A stretch of DNA of 64,000 nt, taken from assembly GCA_964623815.1 (NCBI GenBank), contig CAZUVR010000014.1:1-64000 (forward strand), in the 5' to 3' direction. Each line of letters opens with the position of its first letter. Position 1 is the stretch's first letter. Under the pieces are notes generated by a model. That model saw only the letters and a program-made list of their open reading frames with translations, had not been told where the DNA came from and did no database searches. Positions 22,306 through 30,499 of this stretch are shown one piece after another. This stretch comes from Chroococcopsis sp964623815. GTDB lineage: Bacteria > Cyanobacteriota > Cyanobacteriia > Cyanobacteriales > Microcystaceae. The position numbers and the translations under genes are program-made.

Positions 22306-25225
22306 CCTTGTCTGTAAATAAATCGTTCACTAAGTTTATTTCATTATACATTTCATTCAGCTCTTTCTTAACGGGAATGGTGAAGGCAAATATACTACCC
22401 CTACCTAAAGAACTTTCTACCCAAATTTTACCGCCATGATGTTCCACTATTTGTTTACATATGGGTAGACCCAGCCCAGTACCTTTGGGTTTACTGGTGA
22501 GAATATTCCCTACTTGCTTAAAACGATCGAATATAGTCTCTCGATCTTGTAATGCTATCCCTATACCCGTATCTTTAATTCTCACTATTAATTGCTCGTT
22601 CTCATAAAGAGCCTGACAGATAATTTTTCCTTTAGGAGTGAATTTAATCGCGTTAGAGAGTAAATTGATGATCACTTGAAATAGACGGTTTTCATCACCG
22701 ATGATCAGAGGTAGTTCTCTGTCATCTTCCCTAACTATCTCCAGATTTTTCTCCTGGCATAAAGGTTCGATAGTAGCGATCGCCCTGTCTAAAAGTGGCC
22801 CGGGGGCTACTGGTTTCATCTCCCAATCTATCCGTCCCGACTCCATCTTGGTAATATCGAGAACATCGGTGATCAATTCCGTTAATCTTTCCGCTTCCGA
22901 AACGATAATATCGATATTTTTAGAAATTTTATCGACGCTTTTCTTCACTTTAATATTCTCGGAGCTTAAGGCGGGAAAAATTACCTCTTCTAATTTCTCT
23001 TTAATCAGCGCGGCGAAACCCAAGACGGAGGTGAGGGGAGTACGCAGCTCGTGGGAGACGTTAGCGAGGAAATCGGTTTTCATGCGATCGATCTCTCTTT
23101 CCTTGGTGACATCGCGGATGAGGATCACCGCCCCCAAACATTGATTCCCTTCTTCGCCTTTAGCTTCTTTGATTATGGAACTAGCTAGGGCTTGCCCTTC
23201 CCGATTCTGACTTAAAGCTACGTGGGTAGTAACTATATTCTGCATCTCTTGAGCGGATTGGCTGACTAACCCGCTCAGAGATACGGGAAATATGTTCTCT
23301 ATCTTTTTACCTATGAGGTTAGTTTTTTCTATGTTAAACATCGATAGTAAGGCGGGATTAAAACGGGTAATCCTGCCGAGAATATCGGTTACTAATAACC
23401 CATCCCCCAAGTTGTCCACGATCGCATTCAAATCGGCTAAGGTGGTGTGCAACTCCCGTGATTGTTCCTTAGTTTGAGCTAACAATTGGGCTTGATATAC
23501 CCCGACTCCTAATTGATTGGCAATTTGTAGGAGCAAGCCCGTTTCCCGTTCCTCCCATTGACGGGAGCCGGAATTTTCATAGGCACCTAACAGGCCCCAA
23601 AGATGTTCCCCAACGAATACCGGGACTATAGCGAAGGCTTTCACCTGAAATTGTTCCAGGATTTGTATGTGACAAGAGGTTAAATTAGCTTCGTAAATAT
23701 TATTGATGCTTAAGGTTTCGTGATGGCGATAACGTCCCCCTTGAGTTTCCTGTAAGTAGGTATCTTCCCAGACGGTTTTCAGCCCTGGAGTCCAGGTTAA
23801 GGGCCGCCATCCTTCCTTAACCGATTCGTAGAGGAATTCGCCGCTCCAATTATCGTAAAATCTGTAGACCACAACGCGATCGCAGTTTAATATCTCCCTT
23901 ACCTCTTCCGTTGTCGCCCGAAAAATCGCTTCCAGATCTAGAGTCTGTCTAATCCTTTCGATCACCCCCGCCAAGGCTCTTTCTTGCGCCGCCACTTGAG
24001 CTAGATGTTCTTTCTGCGCCTCTACCTGTTTTAAGGCTTCTTGCAATTCTTCTGATCGCTTCCGTGTCTGGGTTAACAATTCCGATTGTTGTAGGGCGAC
24101 GCAGAGGTTTAAGGCGATTTTGGTGACGAATTCCTTTTCTGAATCCTGCCACTGTCGCGGCCCGGAGCATTGGTGAATACATAGTAATCCCCAGAGTTTT
24201 TCACCGATCAATAGGGGGGCTATCAGGTTAGCCCGTACTTGAAACCGCTCTAAAATTTTGCTGTAACACGGGTTTAAATTGCCGTCATAGATGTCGTCGA
24301 GTGACCAGATCTTGCCCTTGGTATAATAGCGGGCGTAATTTTCCCCGAAGCAGTTATCTTTTACCTGTGCCTCTAATGCTGGGTCAAATTCTGGCAATAC
24401 ATCTTCCGAGACGAATTTTCCCCGGGTGTATCTCGTCCCTGGTATGAATTCAAATATTCCCACCCTATCGGCTTGTAATAATTGTCTGACTTCGATCGCC
24501 GTTGTTTTAAATATGGTTTCTAGATCTAGAGTCCGCCGGATCTTATCGATCACCTGAAATAGGGCTTTCTCTTTGATAGCTGCCTTATTCTGTTCTTCTT
24601 TTTGTGCCTTCACTTCCGCTAGGGCTTTCTGTAATTCTTCCGATCTTTTTTCGGCTTGTATGACTAACTGAGCCTGTTGTATGGCGATACTCAGGTTAAG
24701 GGCGATTTTAGTGGTGAATTCCAGTTCCGCATCTTGCCACTGACGGGGATTGGCGCATTGATGGATACAGAGTAAGCCCCATAATTGTTCCCCTTGTAAG
24801 AGCGGGGCAACTAGGTTCGCCTTCACGTGAAAACGTTTCAATATGGCTTCGTGACACTCTTGTAAGTGCCCCTTACTCACATCGTTCAAAGCCCATACAT
24901 AGCCCTGCTGATAATAAAGCGAGTTATTTCTGCCGAAACAATGATCCTCTACTGTCGCCGATAGTGCTGAAGTATATGCCGGTAATACATCTTCTGAGAC
25001 GAATTGACCCTTACTGCAATTCGTCCCCGCTTCAAATTGAAATACGGCTACCCTATCGGCTTTTAATAATTGCCTTACTTCCACCGCCGTAGTTTGAAAT
25101 ATTGTTGCTAAATTTAAAGATTCTCTAATTTTTGCAACAACATTTAGTAGCGCTTTCTGTTTGGCGAGTTGTTGCTCGGCTCGTTCTCGATCTAAATCGT
25201 TGGGCGTGTTATCGATTTCAGGCAT
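22280..25225 (-). CDS. Triple-GAF histidine kinase with cyanobacteriochrome-like cysteines
   Basis: 981 residues: GAF1 (about 38-185), GAF2 (about 235-385), GAF3 (about 430-580), PAS (about 598-708), HisKA with His725 in NVSHELRTP, and HATPase (N-box INLLSNAIKFTP, G1 KDTGIGIA, G2 GTGLGLPI). GAF1 carries Asp-His-Cys96-Phe and Cys124-His125. GAF2 carries Asp-Asn-Cys292-Phe and Cys320-Tyr321. Both Cys pairs are 28 residues apart, as in DXCF cyanobacteriochromes such as TePixJ (Cys494/Cys522). GAF3 keeps Cys518-His519 but has Tyr490 at the first position. The blocks around the second Cys (RFxVKANLxAPL, LWGLLCIHQC) match bilin GAFs. No transmembrane segment is seen, so it is a soluble sensor. The light-sensor role is inference. 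The three GAFs are tandem duplicates, GAF1 and GAF2 closest. It is the first gene of the operon. Confidence 0.92.
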   Translation of the reverse strand: MPEIDNTPNDLDRERAEQQLAKQKALLNVVAKIRESLNLATIFQTTAVEVRQLLKADRVAVFQFEAGTNCSKGQFVSEDVLPAYTSALSATVEDHCFGRNNSLYYQQGYVWALNDVSKGHLQECHEAILKRFHVKANLVAPLLQGEQLWGLLCIHQCANPRQWQDAELEFTTKIALNLSIAIQQAQLVIQAEKRSEELQKALAEVKAQKEEQNKAAIKEKALFQVIDKIRRTLDLETIFKTTAIEVRQLLQADRVGIFEFIPGTRYTRGKFVSEDVLPEFDPALEAQVKDNCFGENYARYYTKGKIWSLDDIYDGNLNPCYSKILERFQVRANLIAPLLIGEKLWGLLCIHQCSGPRQWQDSEKEFVTKIALNLCVALQQSELLTQTRKRSEELQEALKQVEAQKEHLAQVAAQERALAGVIERIRQTLDLEAIFRATTEEVREILNCDRVVVYRFYDNWSGEFLYESVKEGWRPLTWTPGLKTVWEDTYLQETQGGRYRHHETLSINNIYEANLTSCHIQILEQFQVKAFAIVPVFVGEHLWGLLGAYENSGSRQWEERETGLLLQIANQLGVGVYQAQLLAQTKEQSRELHTTLADLNAIVDNLGDGLLVTDILGRITRFNPALLSMFNIEKTNLIGKKIENIFPVSLSGLVSQSAQEMQNIVTTHVALSQNREGQALASSIIKEAKGEEGNQCLGAVILIRDVTKEREIDRMKTDFLANVSHELRTPLTSVLGFAALIKEKLEEVIFPALSSENIKVKKSVDKISKNIDIIVSEAERLTELITDVLDITKMESGRIDWEMKPVAPGPLLDRAIATIEPLCQEKNLEIVREDDRELPLIIGDENRLFQVIINLLSNAIKFTPKGKIICQALYENEQLIVRIKDTGIGIALQDRETIFDRFKQVGNILTSKPKGTGLGLPICKQIVEHHGGKIWVESSLGRGSIFAFTIPVKKELNEMYNEINLVNDLFTDKDEQKNINS

Positions 25226-25667
25226 TGCTAGTCTACTTCCTTTATTACTCCTAGCACCGATATGAGGTCTTTTTCTATTTTAATGCCTGATTTCTCATAT
25301 TAATAACATTTATTAAACAGAGTCACCCAAGCCCTAATCATCAGCTTTCTTCCTCGATTTTTTTGATGCTATCTAGAGTTAATTGTTAACTCCCATTAAT
25401 ATTATAGGTTGAGGAATAGTCTATTTTCGGTTTGGGTGAGCCTGTTATGTATCGAGACAGATGTAACTGGAAACAGAGAGGTGAACCTCCTTTTTGTCTA
25501 ACTGAATTGCTTAATCGCTATCTGCTTGTTAAGCTTATATTTTTAATATATCACCTTACTTCTATGTTGATGATAGTTGATATAAACCTTGATATTTAAT
25601 GAGCTATCACTTTTATAATTATCAAGTTTTTTGAAAGAGGGCTAGAAATGCCCTCTATAAGGAAACA
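25226..25667. other. 442-bp spacer without a recognised gene
   Basis: AT-rich, holding the upstream region of the kinase operon and the downstream region of the deaminase gene. No tRNA and no convincing ORF. A GAGG-TGAA-CCTC mini-hairpin followed by CTTTTTG (25478-25496) could end a short plus-strand RNA that would contain a CCTCC stretch; I cannot name any such RNA. A second hairpin is listed separately. Confidence 0.6.
25636..25656 (-). terminator. Hairpin downstream of the deaminase gene
   Basis: AGAGGGC and GCCCTCT form a 7-bp stem around a 7-nt loop, 11 bp past the stop on the minus transcript. Only TTTC follows, so the U-tract is poor. Confidence 0.45.
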
Positions 25668-26717
25668 CTAATAGGTAGTGACTGGAAATTGTTCCTGATT
25701 GACCGAGAGCAATCCAGTCAATAAAGAAGCCGGTTTCTGAGAGTAAGGCCAGGCGAAGGCGTGACGGAAAGCCGCATCCTGGCAGGCTTGTAGTTGTTGG
25801 AAATCGATCACGTCCTGAGTGAGAAGATTCTCGTACTCGAATGGCAACCTGACGTTGTGTAAGCCGGCGTTGTCGGTACAGATGGCGATGTCCACACCGG
25901 CATCAAAACAGCGATCGAACACAACTTTAAGGGCCTTTAAGCTCTCTAGGGTGCCCGTCTTTAAATATGTTGTAGGACAGACTTCCAAACATTGACGATT
26001 GCGGGCTAGTTCCGGCAAAAGTTCAGGATATTTTAAAGGAATTTGAATCCCGTGACCGATCCGCTCCAAATAAGGTAATAGTTGGGGATAACATCCGTCA
26101 ACGGTTTCGTAAAGATGCCCTGTAGTGTGTAATCCTAGAGAGCGGGCATAGGCGTAGAGTCCTGCGAATTCATCCAATCTCTCACGATAATGGGAATCAC
26201 CTCCAGCAATATCGATCGCGCAGACGTAATCACGATGAGCCGCCGCCAGCTCAACGATCGCCCGGTTCACCTCGTAGGGTAGCCGTGAGTGCATACAGAG
26301 GATCTGGCTGGTAACGATGGGGTATTCCCCCACTTTTGAGGCCGAGCCTACGATCTCGACGATTTCCGGCATTTGCCCGATCCTTTCCGATTGGCTGAGA
26401 GTCTCATCCGTGCGATAGTAGGGAGTATAACGCAATTCCAAATAAGCCAGATTCTCAAAAATATAGGCTCCGCGCAAGAGACGGTAAATAAAGTAAGGAA
26501 GCGTCCGCGCTGTCTGTACGCTTTCTACTAGCGTGTGCAATTCTAGGTATTCATCTAAACTACTGCGTTCACGGGTATAAAATTCCTCGAACGGAGAATA
26601 TTCAGGGAATCTCGCCCCTAAATTCGGATTATGACGCTGGAAATAACGCCATAAAATTCTCGGTACAACCGACCCCCCCAAATGTCTATGTAATTCCGCG
26701 TATAAAGCCATACCCAA
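25668..26717 (-). CDS. Adenosine deaminase family protein
   Basis: 349-residue amidohydrolase-fold purine deaminase. The N-terminal metal ligands are in AELHRHLGGS (HxH), a catalytic-Glu region reads TGHLYE (in place of the classic HAGE), a metal His is in RIGHGI, and the paired Asp motif appears as CTDNAG. These match the adenosine/adenine deaminase superfamily. The variant loop means substrate (adenosine, adenine or a modified nucleoside) cannot be settled, so I give no symbol. The start may be MGMAL or the ATG two codons later. It is divergent from the RNase III-like gene with about 113 bp between. Confidence 0.82.
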   Translation of the reverse strand: MGMALYAELHRHLGGSVVPRILWRYFQRHNPNLGARFPEYSPFEEFYTRERSSLDEYLELHTLVESVQTARTLPYFIYRLLRGAYIFENLAYLELRYTPYYRTDETLSQSERIGQMPEIVEIVGSASKVGEYPIVTSQILCMHSRLPYEVNRAIVELAAAHRDYVCAIDIAGGDSHYRERLDEFAGLYAYARSLGLHTTGHLYETVDGCYPQLLPYLERIGHGIQIPLKYPELLPELARNRQCLEVCPTTYLKTGTLESLKALKVVFDRCFDAGVDIAICTDNAGLHNVRLPFEYENLLTQDVIDFQQLQACQDAAFRHAFAWPYSQKPASLLTGLLSVNQEQFPVTTY

Positions 26718-26830
26718 ATCCCTGACGCTAGTTATGATTACAAATATAACGAAATTTTACAAATATTTGACACCATAACAGTTTTAGTTATAAATACTTA
26801 TTCCACAGGAAGATCACGCCACAAATATCG

Positions 26831-27514
26831 ATGTTACAGCAGCCTAAATTCATTAACGAAACTCTCGAATTACAAGCATTAACCCACCGTTCCTATGCCA
26901 ATGAACACTCGGGGACGATCGAGCATAACGAACGCCTCAAATTTTTAGGCCATAGTCTTTTAGCCTTCCTGTTAGGAGAATTACTATTGATCGAACATCC
27001 CGAATTAACGGAATCGCAACTGTTGAAGATAAGAAACGGTATTATGGACGAACGCCAATTAGCGGGGCTGGCTGGAGAATTGGGCTTGAACAAAACCATA
27101 AGGCTCGGGAAAGGAACACTCAAGGACAGGGGAAGAGAAAACCCCGCTATTTTAGCGGAAGCTTTTTTAGCGGTTGTGGCGGCCTATTACCTCGACGCGG
27201 GGATGGCAGCGGTGCGGGAGCTTATAGAAAATCTCTACGGCAAAATAATTTATAAAGCGATCAACGGTGGGGTGTCTCAGGAAGAAAAAAACCTCGGCGA
27301 TCCAAAAAACCGCTTTCAACAATGGACGTTGGCTAATTTTATCCAGAACCCCGAATATCAGATCATCAGCGAATTGGGGCCGCCCCACGATCGAGAATTC
27401 ATCGCCGTGGTCAAAGTTAATAAACTAGTATACGGTAAGGGAAGGGGGAAAAAGAAACAGGACGCGACGAAAGCGGCCGCAGAAGCCGCTTTGAGAAACG
27501 TCGGGCTACTCTAA
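26831..27514 (+). CDS. RNase III homologue with degenerate catalytic centre
   Basis: 227 residues in the RNase III layout: N-terminal nuclease-fold domain (about 1-145) and C-terminal dsRNA-binding domain (about 157-226, ending GKKKQDATKAAAEAALRNVG). In the signature normally NERLEFLGDS, this protein reads NERLKFLGHS, so the positions of E. coli Glu41 and Asp45 are Lys37 and His41. The second motif normally ADTxEA reads AEAFLA, so Asp114 and Glu117 become Glu110 and Leu113. Only Glu34 of the metal site survives. Cleavage is therefore unlikely; dsRNA binding or processing together with an active partner is possible. The reading frame is intact and the rest of the fold is well kept, so it is not a decayed pseudogene. 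Cyanobacteria often have more than one RNase III homologue. It ends 1 bp before the convergent bolA-like gene. Confidence 0.85.
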   Translation: MLQQPKFINETLELQALTHRSYANEHSGTIEHNERLKFLGHSLLAFLLGELLLIEHPELTESQLLKIRNGIMDERQLAGLAGELGLNKTIRLGKGTLKDRGRENPAILAEAFLAVVAAYYLDAGMAAVRELIENLYGKIIYKAINGGVSQEEKNLGDPKNRFQQWTLANFIQNPEYQIISELGPPHDREFIAVVKVNKLVYGKGRGKKKQDATKAAAEAALRNVGLL

Positions 27515-27515
27515 A

Positions 27516-27770
27516 TTATTGAGCCTGGGCCGACCAGAGTTCAGGCGTGTAAGTTTTCAGAGCCAGGGCGTGAATTTCTTCCGTCGCCAGGGCCGACTGT
27601 AAAGCGGAGTAAACCATCTGATGCTGTTTGACCCGGCTCTGACCCTCAAATTGAGAAGAAATGACGATCGCCTCTAAATGATCGCCGCCGCCTGTTAAAT
27701 CCCTTAACATAACTTGGGCATCGGGTAACTGAGCTTGAATCATCGTTTCTACTTGCTGGAAACTAACCAT
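27516..27770 (-). CDS. BolA family protein
   Basis: 84 residues with the class II-type KH-like BolA fold: GGGDHLEAIVISSQFEGQSRVKQHQMVY, containing the conserved histidines used to bind a shared 2Fe-2S cluster with monothiol glutaredoxins. BolA proteins act in iron homeostasis and Fe-S trafficking. In many cyanobacteria the Grx partner gene is adjacent; here it is not. Its stop abuts the RNase III-like gene. Confidence 0.9.
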   Translation of the reverse strand: MVSFQQVETMIQAQLPDAQVMLRDLTGGGDHLEAIVISSQFEGQSRVKQHQMVYSALQSALATEEIHALALKTYTPELWSAQAQ

Positions 27771-27832
27771 TGTCTTCCTTTAAAATCTCTTTCAGGCCTT
27801 AATTATAATTGTTATATTCAATTCCCTAACCA

Positions 27833-27875
27833 TATAGAGAAGAGAGCTAATCGCAAGGTTGCTCTCTTCTCTATA
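27833..27875. terminator. 15-bp perfect hairpin between two minus-strand genes
   Basis: TATAGAGAAGAGAGC (27833-27847) pairs exactly with 27861-27875 around a 13-nt loop. It is 10 bp after the stop of the 27885-28514 gene, on the minus transcript. No T-tract follows, so it could terminate, or protect a 3' end. Confidence 0.45.
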
Positions 27876-27884
27876 CTCACTCCT

Positions 27885-28514
27885 CTACTGGCCCGCTGGT
27901 GCGCTAGAAGTAGGAGAGGGGGCGGGGGTGGCACTGGGGCTACCGGTAGCATAAGGGGTATTGACGAAACCCAATTCATAGAGCTGCTGATAGGATTTTT
28001 GTCCGAGGGTGCTGGAGGGGTTTTGAGATTGTATTACTTGAATTAATAAAGGCACCGACAATTCCGGTTTATTCTGAGCCCTATGAACTAGGGCTAGTTG
28101 ATATGTGGCCTCGTCCCGCATCTGTCCGGTAGATAGAGCGCTGGCTCTCTGAGCGTCAAAAACTTTCGGGTCAATACCGGAAAAACTATTGGCCAGTTGC
28201 AGGTGATAATTCGATAGTTGGTTAAATATTCTCCGGGCCTGCTGTAATTTATCGGCGGCTACTTCATAATTGCCCGCGTTAATAGCTTGACTCGCATCCT
28301 TCATCAATTTTTCCGCCCCTTGATAACTCAAAACGCTGTCAGCTTGGGTTAAGGGCCTAAGATCGTTATTATCTCCTGGTTCGGGGGCGGAGGTAGCTTC
28401 GGTATTGGAGGGGTTATTCTTATTCGTGTCATTGGGCGAGGCTTGCGCTCCATCGATGATGCTGAAAGCCAAAATCATAACTAGAGGCAAGATTTTTAGA
28501 TATTTTGAACTCAT
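27885..28514 (-). CDS. Secreted TPR-like cyanobacterial protein of unknown function
   Basis: 209 residues. The N-terminal signal peptide (hydrophobic 8-24, ending AQA-SP) is followed by a low-complexity Asn/Thr/Pro linker (26-50), then helical repeats resembling tetratricopeptide units (about 60-180: AINAGNYEVAADKLQQARRIF and YQLALVHRAQNKPELSVPLL). The C-terminal tail is Pro/Ser/Ala-rich. It is probably periplasmic or lumenal. No catalytic motif is seen. It is divergent from rpsP. Confidence 0.7.
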   Translation of the reverse strand: MSSKYLKILPLVMILAFSIIDGAQASPNDTNKNNPSNTEATSAPEPGDNNDLRPLTQADSVLSYQGAEKLMKDASQAINAGNYEVAADKLQQARRIFNQLSNYHLQLANSFSGIDPKVFDAQRASALSTGQMRDEATYQLALVHRAQNKPELSVPLLIQVIQSQNPSSTLGQKSYQQLYELGFVNTPYATGSPSATPAPSPTSSAPAGQ

Positions 28515-28662
28515 AGGTAAACAGCCTTTATTTATAGTGACGTTAGTTTACAGAATTAAGTAACTTTTACGATACACCTAGACGGAATTATCTTAACAAA
28601 ACTCTCTATGCGATCTCCCTCTCGATCCTTTAGAATCGTAAAGGAGAATTTTTAAGGTAAGT

Positions 28663-28911
28663 ATGATCAAATTACGTCTGAAACGATTCGGCAAAAAACG
28701 CGAAGTAAGTTATCGTATTGTCGCAGCCGTTAGCACAAGCCGCCGCGAAGGTCGTCCCCTAGAAGAGTTAGGTTTCTACAATCCCAGAACCGATGAAACT
28801 CGTTTAAATGTACCGGCGATCGTCAAGCGTTTACAAGAAGGTGCCCAACCCACAGAAACCGTTCGGAGTATCCTAACCAAAGCGAAAGTATTCGAGCAAG
28901 TAAATGCCTGA
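28663..28911 (+). CDS. rpsP: 30S ribosomal protein S16
   Basis: 82 residues. The N-terminus MIKLRLKRFGKKREVSYRIV is diagnostic for bS16, an assembly protein of the small subunit body. Its coding region overlaps the next gene by 8 bp, so the pair is translationally coupled. This rpsP-KH protein order is widely conserved in bacteria. An AAGGAG-type ribosome site lies upstream. Confidence 0.97.
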   Translation: MIKLRLKRFGKKREVSYRIVAAVSTSRREGRPLEELGFYNPRTDETRLNVPAIVKRLQEGAQPTETVRSILTKAKVFEQVNA

Positions 28912-29299
28912 TTTAAACTCGTTATCCGCCAGCCCCGATTATACCGGGCTGATCAAGTTCTTGGTCGAACCTTTTTTAGAATTTCCCGACTCTCTCAGTA
29001 TCGATTGTGAAAAGTGTAGGAATAATCAGAGAGTCTGGATTCGCATGGCTTTTGAAGCGGAAGATAAGGGGAAGCTTTACGGGCGCGGAGGTCGCAATTT
29101 ACAAGCGATCCGTACCGTACTGGAGACGACTGCTACCTCCCTCGGTCAATCGGTTCATCTCAATCTCTATGAACCGATTGGGGATGAAGAAAATTCTTCT
29201 CCGAAACGTAAATCGAGCAATGGGCCTAACGGCTCGGACAGGAAACAACAACCTCGTCGCACCGCCCGCTCTAACCGTCCCGTAACCCCTCGCGGCTGA
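28904..29299 (+). CDS. khpA: KH-domain RNA-binding protein (KhpA/YlqC family)
   Basis: 131 residues. A single KH domain (about 10-90) has its RNA-binding GxxG loop in LYGRGGRNLQAIR. The C-terminal tail (95-131) is basic, Ser/Asn/Arg-rich and probably disordered; it is longer than the roughly 80-residue Firmicutes KhpA. Position behind rpsP fits the family. It probably binds RNA as a homodimer or with another KH protein. Confidence 0.88.
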   Translation: MPDLNSLSASPDYTGLIKFLVEPFLEFPDSLSIDCEKCRNNQRVWIRMAFEAEDKGKLYGRGGRNLQAIRTVLETTATSLGQSVHLNLYEPIGDEENSSPKRKSSNGPNGSDRKQQPRRTARSNRPVTPRG

Positions 29300-30334
29300 T
29301 TAAACTAAAGATGAGGTGGTTTCTGCCATCTCCTCTGTATTTTCCTGTTGGGGTAACTTTTCCCAGACCAGGCTAGTTAATCCCTCCAGTCCTGTTCTCG
29401 CCGCCGCCGAAATCGTCAAGACTGGATTATCGGTAATCTTCCTTATACTAGCTTCTAGAGCATCTAAAGTCTCTTCATCGATCGCGTCTATCTTATTGAT
29501 CACCACTATCTGAGGGCGATCGCATAATCCCCGCCCGTAAGCGCTTAATTCTGCCTGAATCGTTTGATAGTCCGCAACCGGATCGATCGCGGTGCCGTCT
29601 ATGAGATGAACGAGTAATTTCGTGCGCTCGATATGCCTCAAGAATTCATAACCTAAACCCACGCCCGCGTGTGCCCCGGCGATCAATCCCGGTATGTCGG
29701 CGAATACGGTGCCATCTCCGGTAGGTTTACGAACCACGCCCAGGTTAGGGATCAAGGTGGTGAAGGGATAATCGGCAATTTTGGGCCGCGCTGCCGATAG
29801 GGCGGAGATAAGGGTGGATTTACCCGCATTGGGTAAGCCGATAATACCCACCTCCGCTAATAGTTTCAACTCCAAACGCAGGAATTTATGTTCACCTTCG
29901 AGGCCCGGTAGAGCATATTCCGGGGCGCGGTTACTGTTACTGAGAAAGTGACGATTCCCTAAACCCCCCTTACCCCCTGCGGCCACGCAGAGAGTCTGTC
30001 CAGGAGTGATTAAATCACCGATGATTTCTCCCGTATCCCGTTCGTATACCACCGTACCACAGGGCACCTCGATCATGCGATCGCTCCCGTTAGCCCCTGT
30101 ACAATTATTCGGCCCCCCTCTCTTGCCGTCTTCGGCTTTGAAAATACGGCTGTATTGAAAATCCAGTAGGGTTTGCAAATTTTCCGTGGCTTTGAAGATT
30201 ACCGAGCCGCCCTTGCCCCCGTTGCCCCCCGCCGGCCCGCCTGCGGGTACGTATTTCTCGCGGCGGAATGCCACTAATCCATCTCCACCCTTACCGGCAA
30301 TTACTTCTATTTCCGCTCGATCGATAAACTGCAC
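29300..30334 (-). CDS. obgE: GTPase Obg/CgtA
   Basis: 344 residues. The N-terminal Obg fold is glycine-rich (GKGGDGLVAFRREKYVP, then GGPAGGNGGKGG). The GTPase domain starts near 160 with G1 GLPNAGKST, G3 DIPGL, G4 NKID and G5-like SAA. Essential GTPase that binds the 50S subunit and acts in ribosome maturation and stress response. It lacks the extra C-terminal domain found in some Gram-positive Obg. Convergent with khpA; adjacent ends. Confidence 0.96.
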   Translation of the reverse strand: MQFIDRAEIEVIAGKGGDGLVAFRREKYVPAGGPAGGNGGKGGSVIFKATENLQTLLDFQYSRIFKAEDGKRGGPNNCTGANGSDRMIEVPCGTVVYERDTGEIIGDLITPGQTLCVAAGGKGGLGNRHFLSNSNRAPEYALPGLEGEHKFLRLELKLLAEVGIIGLPNAGKSTLISALSAARPKIADYPFTTLIPNLGVVRKPTGDGTVFADIPGLIAGAHAGVGLGYEFLRHIERTKLLVHLIDGTAIDPVADYQTIQAELSAYGRGLCDRPQIVVINKIDAIDEETLDALEASIRKITDNPVLTISAAARTGLEGLTSLVWEKLPQQENTEEMAETTSSLV

Positions 30335-30499
30335 TGCTGATTACCTAAATTAGCTACATTACCATCATAATTAATTCTCGCTTCTATTATGCTTGAGTTC
30401 GTTTATTAAGGATTAAATTTCAGTTACTTAAAAAGTTAATCTTAGGATAAGTAAGGGGTACTATTATATTAGTCTCAGCGAATAACTTCCTAAAGAAAG

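Noticed and set aside
25226..25667. tRNA or known small RNA in the long spacer
   Set aside because: No cloverleaf or T-loop pattern and no known RNA family recognised; only small hairpins.
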